A stretch of DNA of 64,000 bases, from NCBI GenBank assembly GCA_963755705.1, contig CAVWKW010000005.1, positions 446,027 through 510,026 on the forward strand, read 5' to 3'. Below, piece after piece: positions 17,448-25,659 of the stretch. Within the stretch, counting starts at the first letter, position 1. Each line of letters starts with the position of its first letter. The DNA is from JBARDN01 sp963755705 (GTDB taxonomy: Bacteria > Desulfobacterota > Binatia > Binatales > Binataceae). The position numbers and the translations under genes are program-made. Below the pieces are notes generated by a model. The model saw only the letters and a program-made list of their open reading frames with translations, was not told the DNA's origin and searched no databases.

Positions 17448-17484
17448 ATATTGATTGCGGCACTGCGCTCTGTTACCTTCAGTT

Positions 17485-17568
17485 ATGGCGCGTCAGATTA
17501 GCACGCACGCGTTTCAGCTCTTACAAACGGACGAAAGCCCGCAGGTCAACTGCGGGCTTTTTGCTTAA
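17485..17568 (+). promoter_or_regulatory. Possible leader ORF ahead of guaB
   Basis: A 27-codon frame opens at ATG 17485 (MARQISTHAFQLL at its start) and stops TAA at 17566, 14 bases before guaB. Its last ten codons run through the terminator hairpin at 17534-17562. This arrangement is like attenuators, where translation of the leader controls hairpin formation, but no codon run for a relevant amino acid is present and no good ribosome site precedes it. It may be chance. Confidence 0.3.
17534..17562 (+). terminator. Rho-independent terminator directly upstream of guaB
   Basis: Perfect 11-base stem AAAGCCCGCAG / CTGCGGGCTTT with a 5-base loop GTCAA and five T. It ends only about 20 bases before the guaB start codon, between any upstream promoter and the gene, so it either stops read-through from a short upstream RNA or acts as an attenuator of guaB. 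Confidence 0.8.
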
Positions 17569-17581
17569 GGAGGGTCTCCAA

Positions 17582-19036
17582 ATGCCTCATTCGGAGCTTC
17601 GCGAAGGTCTAACTTTCGATGACGTTCTCCTGCTGCCGCAGTTTTCAGACCTGCTCCCCACTGCCTGCGACGTCGCTACCCAACTCACGCCCAAAATCCA
17701 TCTGCGCATACCGCTGGTCTCCTCCCCGATGGACACCGTCACCGAATCACTCACCGCGATCACCCTTGCCCAGCACGGCGGTATCGGATTTATCCATCGC
17801 AATCTCTCCGTCGAGCAGCAGGCCGCCGAAGTCGAAGCGGTCAAGAAATATGAAAGCGGGATGATCGCCGATCCGGTCACGGTGCATCCCGAGCAGCGGA
17901 TCGGAGAGGCGCTCGCGATCATGGAGCGGCATCATATCTCCGGGCTGCCGGTGGTGAAGGAGGGCCGCCTGGTCGGAATTCTGACTAATCGCGACTTGCG
18001 CTTCGAAAAACGCCTCGACAAGCCGGTGCGCGACGTGATGACCACCAAGCTGGTCACGGCGCGCCCGGGCATCTCGCTCGATCAGGCCAAGGAAATTCTG
18101 CAGGCGCATCGAATCGAAAAACTTCTCCTCACCGACGAGCACGAGCGGCTGCGCGGACTTATCACGGTGAAGGATATGGACAAGGCGACGCGGCATCCGC
18201 ATTCGAGCAAGGACAGCCGCGGCCGCCTGCGCGTCGGCGCCGCGATCGGCGTCGGTCCCGAGCGCGAGGCGCGCGCGCTTGCCCTGCGCCGCGCGGGGGT
18301 TGACGTCCTTTGCATCGACACCGCGCACGGTCACACGCACAACGTGCTCGAGGCGGTCCGCGCGACCCGCCGCGAGTGTCCCGAGGTGGATATTATCGCG
18401 GGCAATGTCGCCACCTCCGAAGGCGCCAAGGCGCTGATCGATGCGGGCGCGGACGCGCTGCGAGTCGGGATGGGCCCCGGATCGATCTGCACCACGCGGG
18501 TGGTCTCTGGCGTCGGCGTCCCGCAAATCACGGCGATCATGGACACGGCGGCGATTGCGGAGCCGCGCGGAATTCCGATCGTCGCCGACGGTGGAATTCG
18601 CTTCTCGGGCGATATCACCAAGGCGATCGCGGCGGGCGCGACCTCGGTGATGATCGGATCGCTTTTCGCGGGCACCGAGGAAAGTCCCGGCGAGACGATT
18701 CTCTACCAGGGCCGCACCTACAAATTGTATCGCGGGATGGGCTCGATCGGCGCGATGAACGAGCGCACGCATGACCGTTACGGGATGCAGGAGGCTGCCG
18801 AGGGCAAGCACGTGCCCGAGGGAATCGAGGGCCGCGTGCCGCATCGCGGGTCGCTCGCGTCGAATATCGAGCAGCTCATCGGCGGCTTGCAATCCGGGAT
18901 GGGCTATCTCGGCGCCGCCAATCTGGCCGAGCTTCGCCGCCGCGCGCGCTTTATCCGCGTGAGCGACGCGGGCCAGCGCGAGAGCCACGTGCACGACGTG
19001 TTCATCACCAAGGAAGCGCCGAACTATCGCCAGTAG
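17582..19036 (+). CDS. guaB: Inosine-5'-monophosphate dehydrogenase
   Basis: Converts IMP to XMP with NAD+, the committed step of GMP synthesis. The 484-aa product begins HSELREGLTFDDVLLLPQFSD, carries two CBS domains at about residues 95-205 that usually bind purine nucleotides, and has the active-site loop GPGSICTTRVVSGVG with catalytic Cys303. The flap motif GMGSIGAM and terminal YLGA segment are present. ATG 17582 follows AAGGAGG (17567-17573) at ideal distance; a TTG at 17561 in frame lies inside the terminator. A terminator hairpin immediately upstream may control it. guaA is not nearby. Confidence 0.96.
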   Translation: MPHSELREGLTFDDVLLLPQFSDLLPTACDVATQLTPKIHLRIPLVSSPMDTVTESLTAITLAQHGGIGFIHRNLSVEQQAAEVEAVKKYESGMIADPVTVHPEQRIGEALAIMERHHISGLPVVKEGRLVGILTNRDLRFEKRLDKPVRDVMTTKLVTARPGISLDQAKEILQAHRIEKLLLTDEHERLRGLITVKDMDKATRHPHSSKDSRGRLRVGAAIGVGPEREARALALRRAGVDVLCIDTAHGHTHNVLEAVRATRRECPEVDIIAGNVATSEGAKALIDAGADALRVGMGPGSICTTRVVSGVGVPQITAIMDTAAIAEPRGIPIVADGGIRFSGDITKAIAAGATSVMIGSLFAGTEESPGETILYQGRTYKLYRGMGSIGAMNERTHDRYGMQEAAEGKHVPEGIEGRVPHRGSLASNIEQLIGGLQSGMGYLGAANLAELRRRARFIRVSDAGQRESHVHDVFITKEAPNYRQ

Positions 19037-19066
19037 CCGCGCGACGTGCGGACGAGTGGGCGCGAT

Positions 19067-19948
19067 CTAGGGCAGCGACACTTCGCCGCGGATCACCTCG
19101 ACCACATTGCCGCCGACGCGAACGGCGTGCACGCGCGAGGCGTCGAGGCTTGCGCGAACGAAGATTCTGCTGGGGCGCTGCACTTCGATACCTTGCTCGA
19201 TCAGCACCTGCTCGCCCGGCTGCGCGACTCCGTTGCGAACCATCCAAGCCGCGGCGTCGCCCGCCGCCGATCCGGTCGCGGGATCCTCACCGCCGATGAA
19301 TTGCATCCGCGCATGGAGCCGCGCCGCGGGGTCTTGGGTTTCACGTGAAACAAAATAGAACTGATGCGTCGCGGTACGTTCGAGGTAGGGAAGTACTCGC
19401 GCCTGATCGACGTGCAGTTTGGCAAACGAAGCCATCGAGATTATCGGCACGATCGCAAATGCCAGCCCGGTAGAAACGGTCTGGATCGGCAGCGATGCGT
19501 CGATCGCGCCGGGCGGCAATCCGGTGACGGCCGCAACCTCGCCGGCATCGTGAACGAAGCCAAATTCAGGATCGCGCTGAGTCATTTCGCCGAACAGCTC
19601 GCCCTCGCGATCGGTGAAATGAACCGGGATTTTTCCCACCTTCAGATCGAGCACAATATCCCGGCTCTGGCGCATCTCAGCCAGCACATAGGCGGTGCCG
19701 AGCGTCGGATGGCCGGCGAACGGGAGTTCATAACCGATCGTGAAGATGCGCACGCTGACTCCGCGTTCGCGCTCGACGGCGGCGTCGCGCGGAAACACGA
19801 ACGTGGTCTCCGAGAGATTCATTTCGCGCGCCAGCGCCTGCATTTCCGCGTCGCTCAGGCCGGCCGCGTCGGTGAAGACCGCCAGGCCGTTGCCCGAAAG
19901 CGCGTGGGAAGTGAAAACGTCGACGGTGACGAACGGATAACGCCTCAT
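19067..19948 (-). CDS. PhzF-family isomerase/epimerase-like protein
   Basis: A 293-aa member of the PhzF family, cytoplasmic proteins with a diaminopimelate-epimerase-like fold; in phenazine producers PhzF isomerises a chorismate-derived acid, but most family members have unknown substrates. Diagnostic segments: FTVDVFTS near the start, the catalytic-Glu region MNLSETTFV, GYELPFAGHPTLGTAYVL, and GGEDPATGSAAG. No other phenazine genes are close, so a phenazine role is unlikely. It converges on guaB with a 30-base gap. A perfect ParB-binding palindrome lies inside the coding region (19338-19351), encoding FVSRET. Confidence 0.88.
   Translation of the reverse strand: MRRYPFVTVDVFTSHALSGNGLAVFTDAAGLSDAEMQALAREMNLSETTFVFPRDAAVERERGVSVRIFTIGYELPFAGHPTLGTAYVLAEMRQSRDIVLDLKVGKIPVHFTDREGELFGEMTQRDPEFGFVHDAGEVAAVTGLPPGAIDASLPIQTVSTGLAFAIVPIISMASFAKLHVDQARVLPYLERTATHQFYFVSRETQDPAARLHARMQFIGGEDPATGSAAGDAAAWMVRNGVAQPGEQVLIEQGIEVQRPSRIFVRASLDASRVHAVRVGGNVVEVIRGEVSLP
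19338..19351. promoter_or_regulatory. parS site (ParB binding) within the phzF-like gene
   Basis: Perfect 14-base palindrome GTTTCACGTGAAAC, identical to the core of the two sites near rsmG/parA in this window and to the well-known chromosomal parS consensus. It lies inside coding sequence, as parS sites often do, about 41 kb from the others. Confidence 0.85.
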
Positions 19949-20061
19949 CGCCGGAACTCTATCGGCGTGGCGCGCTCGTTTCCACGCGCGGCGCTAAATG
20001 CGTCTCGAAGATTTTTGCAGGCCATGTCACAATCCATACGCCGCGCGAGCGGCTACAAGCG

Positions 20062-21222
20062 ATGGCATCGGGCAACAAAATCAGGGTCGGAGTTCTGTTC
20101 GGCGGACGTTCGGGCGAGCACGAGATATCGCTTCGCTCGGCGCTCAGCGTGATGTCCGCGATGGATCCGGCGCGATATGAAATCGTGCCGATTGGAATCG
20201 ATCGCGACGGCAAGTGGTACCTCGAAAACGACGCGCTCAAGCTGCTCGCCGAGGCGACGCCGCATCTGGCCGCGCTCTCGGCGGGAGATACTCCCGTCAC
20301 CCTGCTGCCGCATCCGGATAGCCGCGCGCTGGTCAGGGCGCCCGCTCCAGGTGATCTCGCGCGAACTGGCGGAGCCGTCGCAGGCGATCTCGACGTCATC
20401 TTTCCCGTGCTGCACGGCACCTTTGGCGAGGACGGTACCGTGCAGGGGTTGCTTGATCTGACCGGCATTCCGTACGTCGGCGCGGGCGTGCTCGGCTCCG
20501 CGATCGGGATGGACAAGGACGTGCAGAAGCGACTGCTGCGCGCCGCGAAGGTTCCCGTCGTGCGCTATCACGCGGTCGTGCGCGCCGAGTGGCAAGCCAA
20601 TCGCGCGGCCGCGCGAAAGCTCGCGCGCGGGCTCGGCTACCCGGTGTTCGTCAAGCCCAACGCGGCCGGATCATCGATCGGAGTCGGCAAGGTCAAACGC
20701 GCGGCCGAACTGGACGCCGCGCTCGAAGACGCGTTCCAGTACGACCGCAAAGCCCTGATCGAGGCCTCGTGCGCCGGCCGCGAGTTCGAGGTCGCGGTGC
20801 TCGGCAACGATCGTCCCGAGGCTTCCGTCGCAGGCGAGGTGATAGTGGCCGGTGCGCACGAGTTCTATAGCTACGAATCCAAGTACGTCGATCCGATTGG
20901 CGCGAAGACAAAAATTCCCGCCGATCTTCCGGCCGCGATCATGCGCCGCCTGGGCACGATCTCGATTCGCGCATTCAAGGCGCTCTCGATTCGCGGGATG
21001 GCGCGGGTTGATTTTCTGGCCAGCCGCGATCTCCGCCGTATCTGTGTCAACGAAGTCAACACGATTCCTGGCTTCACCTCGATCAGCATGTATCCGAAGC
21101 TGTGGGAGGCGAGCGGAATCCCCACCGGCAGATTGATCGATCGGCTGATCGAACTTGCGCTCGAAGAGCATCGCGAGCGCGAGAATCTCAAGTTCACCTA
21201 TAATCCAAAATCGAAATCCTAA
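20062..21222 (+). CDS. ddl: D-alanine--D-alanine ligase
   Basis: Joins two D-Ala using ATP to supply the peptidoglycan stem dipeptide. The 386-aa protein has the family opening VGVLFGGRSGEHEISLRS, PVLHGTFGEDGTVQGLL, the GAGVLGSAIGMDKD segment, and the ATP/metal-binding C-terminal VNEVNTIPGFTS. ATP-grasp Lys in FVKPNAAGSSIGV is present. It stands apart from a dcw cell-wall cluster and instead precedes rdgB by 17 bases, with which it may be co-transcribed. The start ATG 20062 has no clear ribosome site; GTG or other nearby starts are not better. Confidence 0.94.
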   Translation: MASGNKIRVGVLFGGRSGEHEISLRSALSVMSAMDPARYEIVPIGIDRDGKWYLENDALKLLAEATPHLAALSAGDTPVTLLPHPDSRALVRAPAPGDLARTGGAVAGDLDVIFPVLHGTFGEDGTVQGLLDLTGIPYVGAGVLGSAIGMDKDVQKRLLRAAKVPVVRYHAVVRAEWQANRAAARKLARGLGYPVFVKPNAAGSSIGVGKVKRAAELDAALEDAFQYDRKALIEASCAGREFEVAVLGNDRPEASVAGEVIVAGAHEFYSYESKYVDPIGAKTKIPADLPAAIMRRLGTISIRAFKALSIRGMARVDFLASRDLRRICVNEVNTIPGFTSISMYPKLWEASGIPTGRLIDRLIELALEEHRERENLKFTYNPKSKS

Positions 21223-21239
21223 CTGGCCGCATTATCGCG

Positions 21240-21863
21240 ATGAAAGAAATCCTGGTCGCAACCACTAATCCCGCAAAGCTGGCCGAGTACCGCTTGCTGC
21301 TCGCCGCGTACGCGCTCGCGCCGATCTCGCTGGCCGACGCGGGTATCCGCGAGCATCCGGAGGAGACGGCTGCGACCTTCGCCGGCAACGCGCTGCTCAA
21401 GGCGCACTTTTATTTCGCGCGCGCCGGAATCGCGACCATCGCCGACGATGGAGGCCTCGAAATCGACGCGCTTGGCGGCGAGCCGGGAGTCCGGTCTCAT
21501 CGATGGCTCGGCAACGCGACCGAGGATTCCGACGAAGCGCTGGTGGCCGAGGTGATGCGCCGGATGGAAGGCGTCGAGGATTCGCGCCGCACCGCCAGAC
21601 TGCGCGCTGCCGCGGCACTCACCTGGCGCGACGGTATCGAGATGTGCGAGCGCGTGGTCGAAGGATCGATCGAGGGAGTTATCGCGCGCAAGCCCTGGCA
21701 CGAGCTCAAACCGGGCTTTCCTTATCGCGCGGTGCTCTATCTGCCGGACCGCGGATGCTACCTCGGCGAGCTGGGAGAGAATCGCGCGGCGCAGGTCAGC
21801 CAGCGACGCAAGACCGTCGAGCTGCTGGACGACGAGCTGAGGCGCATCGCAGGCCTGCCGTGA
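21240..21863 (+). CDS. rdgB: Non-canonical purine NTP pyrophosphatase (RdgB/HAM1 family)
   Basis: Hydrolyses ITP, dITP and XTP to monophosphates, keeping deaminated purines out of nucleic acids. The 207-aa product shows LVATTNPAKLAEY (family: SxNxxK.xE), the TFAGNALLKA helix, and ADDGGLEIDALGGEPGV in place of the usual ADDSGLEVDAL. The late segment with GFPYRAVLYLPD and a Tyr/Glu-rich end is somewhat diverged from E. coli RdgB, so substrate preference may differ. It follows ddl closely on the plus strand. Confidence 0.85.
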   Translation: MKEILVATTNPAKLAEYRLLLAAYALAPISLADAGIREHPEETAATFAGNALLKAHFYFARAGIATIADDGGLEIDALGGEPGVRSHRWLGNATEDSDEALVAEVMRRMEGVEDSRRTARLRAAAALTWRDGIEMCERVVEGSIEGVIARKPWHELKPGFPYRAVLYLPDRGCYLGELGENRAAQVSQRRKTVELLDDELRRIAGLP

Positions 21864-21897
21864 CTGATGGTCCGCGGCGTGCGGGGGGATTTGCAGG

Positions 21898-22230
21898 TTA
21901 CCAACTGGCGCCATCCAACTTCCTGATGACCGCTTGAGCCAGAATCTCAGGAGGCATTATCCGGGCGTTTACCGCCATTCGAGGACCGGCAGGATCGGTG
22001 GAGAGCCAGTGCGTTACGCAGCCGCAATTCTCGCAGCGGTGAAATCCGATCCTGTGATTCATCCATGAATAGACTTTGGTCGAGCCTGAAATGGCGACGT
22101 CTTTCCGCTGGTAATACGCCCATAAGGCGCCGTAACGGAGGCAGATGGAACAGTTGCAGTCCGTGACGTTCCGCGGCGCATGGGCAATTTGTAATTTCAC
22201 CTTACCGCAGTGACACGACGCCTCGATCAT
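21898..22230 (-). CDS. GFA/CENP-V-like zinc protein
   Basis: A 110-aa protein of the GFA (glutathione-dependent formaldehyde-activating-like) family. Zinc ligands are visible as CHCGKV (Cys6, Cys8), CNCSICL and CENCGC. The family fold binds one or two zincs; many members have no established reaction and true formaldehyde activation is not supported here. The start at 22230 encodes MIEASCHCG, the normal family N-terminus. It lies alone between rdgB (convergent) and a divergent glycosyltransferase-like gene. Confidence 0.88.
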   Translation of the reverse strand: MIEASCHCGKVKLQIAHAPRNVTDCNCSICLRYGALWAYYQRKDVAISGSTKVYSWMNHRIGFHRCENCGCVTHWLSTDPAGPRMAVNARIMPPEILAQAVIRKLDGASW

Positions 22231-22305
22231 GGGTTCACCAATACTCTATCGAATCGCGCCCGGCTATCTATAATTCGCCGCGCACAGTAAAATTGCGCAA
22301 TCCTG

Positions 22306-23478
22306 GTGGACCACAAGCGCAAGGGCCGAATCGTCGTGCTTCATCTCGCCGCGCGATACCCATTCGCGGGCGTCGTCTGGCAGCTACTGCATCACCTGAT
22401 CGGCTTTCGCGAACTTGGCTTCGACGTCTATTACATCGAGGATCATCGCGCCCATTGCTACGACCCGGTCGCCGGCACCATAACGCGCGACCCGTCGCGC
22501 AACCTGCGGCTCCTGGGCGGCGTGCTCGAGCGCTACGGTTTCGGCGGACGCTGGGCGTTTCTGGATTCCGTGCGCGAGGAGTACGTCGGGATGCCGCGCA
22601 TGCGATGCCTCGAACTTATCCGCGGCGCCGACGCTGTGATCAATCTGTGCGGAGCGACCGAGCCGCGCGAGGAGCATCGCGCCGCGCGCTGCCTGATCTA
22701 TCTCGAAACCGATCCCGGCACGTTTCAGATTGAGTACTCGCGCAAGATCCCGCCCGCGGTGGAGTTCGCGTCGGCGCACAAACTGTTTTTCACCTACGCC
22801 GCCAATATCGGCGCGCCCGATTGCAAACTTCCGGCGGCGGGAATCCATTGGCATACCACCCGGCCTCCGGTGCTGCTCGACGATTGGCCCACCGGCGTTG
22901 GCCCGGCCAAGCCGCGCGCGTTCACCACGGTTGGAACCTGGCGCAACCACGGCAGCGATTTGGTGATCGGTGGCGATACCTACTATTGGTCCAAGCACGT
23001 AAACTTTCAGCGGATGCTCGAAGTCGCGCGCGAGGCGGCGCAGCCGATCGAGATCGCGACCGATCTCAATTCCGGTCCCGACTACGACGCCGCGCTGGCG
23101 GGCGGATTCTCGATCACGCCGGTGATGCCGATGTCGCTGGATATCGATGCGTATCGCAACTATATCAGCACCTCACGCGGTGAGTTCACCGTCGCCAAAG
23201 ATATCTACGCACGCACCCGCTCCGGATGGTTCAGCGACCGCAGCGTATGCTATCTGGCGGCGGGACGTCCGGTCGTGACCCAGCGCACAGGATTTGAGAA
23301 GTTCGTACCCGAGGGCGACGGTCTTTTGGGTTTCGACACGGCCGGCGAAGCGGCCGATGCGATTGGGCGCGTCAACGCGGACTATGCGCGGCATGCGCGC
23401 GCGGCGCGCGAGATCGCGGCGGAATATTTCGGCGCCGCGAAGTTGCTCGGTGCGATCGCCGAGGCGATTGGGGTATAA
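22306..23478 (+). CDS. Glycosyltransferase-like protein (GT-B fold candidate)
   Basis: A 390-aa soluble protein. The N-terminal half has a Rossmann-like opening RIVVLHLAARYPFAGVVWQLLHH, and the C-terminal part resembles the donor-binding half of GT-B enzymes: RSGWFSDRSVCYLAAGRPVVTQRTGFEKF, then GLLGFDTAGEAADAI. This 'surveillance' of a glycine-rich, acid-containing C-terminal loop is typical of family 4/1-type transferases, but no clear EX7E is found, so the sugar and acceptor are unknown. Start GTG 22306. The next gene begins 4 bases after its stop, an operon-like gap. Confidence 0.6.
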   Translation: MDHKRKGRIVVLHLAARYPFAGVVWQLLHHLIGFRELGFDVYYIEDHRAHCYDPVAGTITRDPSRNLRLLGGVLERYGFGGRWAFLDSVREEYVGMPRMRCLELIRGADAVINLCGATEPREEHRAARCLIYLETDPGTFQIEYSRKIPPAVEFASAHKLFFTYAANIGAPDCKLPAAGIHWHTTRPPVLLDDWPTGVGPAKPRAFTTVGTWRNHGSDLVIGGDTYYWSKHVNFQRMLEVAREAAQPIEIATDLNSGPDYDAALAGGFSITPVMPMSLDIDAYRNYISTSRGEFTVAKDIYARTRSGWFSDRSVCYLAAGRPVVTQRTGFEKFVPEGDGLLGFDTAGEAADAIGRVNADYARHARAAREIAAEYFGAAKLLGAIAEAIGV

Positions 23479-23481
23479 GCG

Positions 23482-24984
23482 ATGCGGTCAACGCCGCTGC
23501 AATTGATTCTCGGCTTCTGGGCGATCCATTCGGATCTGCGAGATTTCGCCGAATCCATCACAATTCTCGCCGCGCTGGTGGTGGCCTTCTCGCTCAGGCG
23601 CCGGCGTTCCTCGATCAGTTCGAACACCTTCGTGCTGATCGCGTCGGGTTTGATCCTCGACGTCGCCTCGACGCTGATACATCGCCGCGATATCGCCGAG
23701 AAAATCGCCGCCGCCGCGCTGGTCCTGTTCCTGTTCGGAGTTATCCGGCTGCTGCTCGAAGCGCTTGACGGGGCTACGCGGCGCGGGCGCGCGCACTTCT
23801 CGACCATCTTCAAAGACCTGGTGATGTTCGTGTTGTGGGCGGTGGTCGCGGGCGTCGTCTTGTACACCGACTTCGGCTTTCAGCCGCTATCGATTCTAAC
23901 CACGACCACCGTGGTTGCCGCGGTCGTCGGTCTCGCGCTGCAAGAATCGCTCAGCAACGTGTTCAGCGGGCTGATGCTCCAGCTTGGCAAACCATTCGAG
24001 CCGGGCGATTGGGTGCGCGCGGGCAACTACATCGGACGGGTGCGCGGAATCGGATGGCGCTCGACCACCGTCGTCACCCGCGCGCACGAGCGGCTCGAGG
24101 TTCCGAACTCGCTGGTCAGCAAAGACGTGCTGGTGAATTTCAGTGGCGCGATCGGCGATGAAATCTCAGTCGGAATCGCCTACGACGTGCCGCCCAATCG
24201 CGTGCGCGAAGTCCTGGTCAAGGTGCTGCACGATATTCCGCACGTGCTGCGCGACCCGGCGGTGGAAGTGCTGCCCTGGGAGTACGGCGACAGCGCGATT
24301 CGCTATCGGATCAAATTCTGGATCGACGATTATGCGCTGCTCGAGCGTATCCATTCCGAAGTCGTGTCGAGCCTGTGGTACGCGCTGCGGCGCAACCGGA
24401 TTGATATTCCCTATCCGATGCGCACGCTCGAGCTGCGGCGCGAACGCCGCGTGCGGATCGGCGTCGGCGAAGCCGAATACGAAGCCGAGATAATGACCGA
24501 GCTGCGCAAAGTTCCGTTTCTGGCCGAGCTGACCGACGCCGACCTTCACTTTCTCATTCCCACCGTCCAGGTGCATCAGTTTGGCGCGGGCGAAGTGTTG
24601 GTACGCAAGGGCGAGCCGGGTGAAACCATGTTCATCGTGCGCCGCGGCACGGTCGAGATAATCGGAACCGCACAGGACGGGACCGAGCGCCATCTCGCCT
24701 ACGGCGGAGCGTCGCAGATCTACGGCGAGGGCGCGCTCTTAAACGGCGACCCGCGCAACGCGACGATCAAGGCGGTGACCGATACCGAAGTGCTCGAGAT
24801 GAACCGCGACGGCTTCGCCCGCCTGTTCCGCGAGCATCCGAAAGCGGCCGAGGCGATCAGCGAAATCGTTGCTCAGCGCCAGCTCGACCGCGAAAAGACG
24901 CTGCACGTCGAACAACATGCCGACGGCAAGATGACCCGAGCGCAACGAGTCCTCGAGCGGATGCGCGAGCTGCTGGATTTCTAG
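23482..24984 (+). CDS. MscS-type mechanosensitive channel with cyclic-nucleotide-binding domain
   Basis: A 500-aa membrane protein of the bCNG group. The N-terminal 140 residues hold about four hydrophobic segments. The MscS pore helix and beta domain follow: TVVAAVVGLALQESLSNVFSG and then FEPGDWVRAGNYIGRV, IGWRSTTV, EVPNSLV. A cNMP-binding domain occupies about residues 345-465 (FGAGEVLVRKGEPGETMFIV, YGEGALLNGDPRNATI, with the phosphate-binding G-E-x-A..R-A pattern). Such channels are gated or tuned by cyclic nucleotides rather than only by tension. ATG 23482 lies 4 bases after the glycosyltransferase-like stop. Confidence 0.9.
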   Translation: MRSTPLQLILGFWAIHSDLRDFAESITILAALVVAFSLRRRRSSISSNTFVLIASGLILDVASTLIHRRDIAEKIAAAALVLFLFGVIRLLLEALDGATRRGRAHFSTIFKDLVMFVLWAVVAGVVLYTDFGFQPLSILTTTTVVAAVVGLALQESLSNVFSGLMLQLGKPFEPGDWVRAGNYIGRVRGIGWRSTTVVTRAHERLEVPNSLVSKDVLVNFSGAIGDEISVGIAYDVPPNRVREVLVKVLHDIPHVLRDPAVEVLPWEYGDSAIRYRIKFWIDDYALLERIHSEVVSSLWYALRRNRIDIPYPMRTLELRRERRVRIGVGEAEYEAEIMTELRKVPFLAELTDADLHFLIPTVQVHQFGAGEVLVRKGEPGETMFIVRRGTVEIIGTAQDGTERHLAYGGASQIYGEGALLNGDPRNATIKAVTDTEVLEMNRDGFARLFREHPKAAEAISEIVAQRQLDREKTLHVEQHADGKMTRAQRVLERMRELLDF

Positions 24985-24990
24985 CGGCGT

Positions 24991-25290
24991 TCAGGCGGCG
25001 CGCTGCGATTTGATTCGCGCAACCGCCGCAGGCCTCAGGTTCTTGCGCGCGATTTTGAGATCGTAATGAGTCTGTAGATTGAGCCAGAACTCCGGGCTGT
25101 TGCCGAAGTAGAGACCCAATCGCAGCGCGGTATCCGCGGTGATCCTGCGGCGGTTGTTCACGATCTCAGCGATCCGGTTCGGCGAAATGCCGATAGCCTT
25201 TGCGAGCTGGTTCTGCGACAGACCGTATTCGGCCAGAAATTCCTCTCTGAGCATCTCGCCAGGCGTGACGGGCGCAAATTCTTTCTTCAT
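24991..25290 (-). CDS. higA: HigA-family antitoxin
   Basis: A 99-aa helix-turn-helix protein with the HigA opening FAPVTPGEMLREEFLAEYGLSQNQLAKAIGIS and NRIAEIVNNRRRIT recognition helix, then LGLYFGNSPEFWLNLQ. It binds and neutralises the HigB mRNA interferase and represses the operon. ATG 25290 is preceded on the minus strand by AGGAG with a 7-base gap, which settles the start; an earlier in-frame start at 25314 would overlap higB. It follows higB, the usual order for this inverted type (toxin first). Confidence 0.92.
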   Translation of the reverse strand: MKKEFAPVTPGEMLREEFLAEYGLSQNQLAKAIGISPNRIAEIVNNRRRITADTALRLGLYFGNSPEFWLNLQTHYDLKIARKNLRPAAVARIKSQRAA

Positions 25291-25300
25291 CGAAGTTCTC

Positions 25301-25578
25301 CTAGTGATAGTCAACTATTCTGACCTCGCGGGCGTCACCGGCGTACCATTTGAAAATAATACGCCACTGATCATTCACCCGGATTGAGTAGAATTCCTCC
25401 AGATCTCCTCTGAGCTTTTCCAGCCGATTTGAAGGAGGCACATTTAAGTCCTCGAGACGGCTGGCCGCATTGAGCGCATCCAACTTGCGCTTGGCACGAC
25501 GGGCAACGCCTTGAAACTTGCCCACGAACCATCCCAAAAGAGGGCCTCGGTCTGACGGTTGCCGAAGGAATGTCTCAC
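25301..25578 (-). pseudogene. higB: HigB-type toxin gene with an apparent frameshift
   Basis: The main frame (25301-25537) gives KFQGVARRAKRKLDAL, then LNVPPSNRLEKLRGD and YSIRVNDQWRIIF ending IVDYH, the typical C-terminal body of the RelE-like HigB ribonuclease toxin. Its expected N-terminus, MRHSFGNRQTEALFW (from GTG 25578), is present but in a different frame; the two join near 25530 if one base is gained or two are lost. As read, the body would have to start at TTG 25537 and lack the first beta strand, so the toxin is probably inactive. A sequencing slip is the alternative. The intact HigA and operator nearby support a once-functional module. Confidence 0.75.
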
Positions 25579-25587
25579 AAGTTCAAT

Positions 25588-25610
25588 CGTATACCGAATC
25601 CCGGTATACG
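25588..25610. promoter_or_regulatory. Likely HigA operator
   Basis: Perfect inverted repeat CGTATACCG / CGGTATACG with a 5-base centre, about 10 bases upstream of the restored higB start. Such palindromes in the higBA promoter are bound by HigA. Confidence 0.6.
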
Positions 25611-25659
25611 GGCAACGAGTGCGAGGCAGCCTCGATCGAAGCTTTCTGCCGGCTCCGCG

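Noticed and set aside
17747..18994. 415-codon minus-strand frame opposite guaB
   Set aside because: Shadow of guaB codons; no family features.
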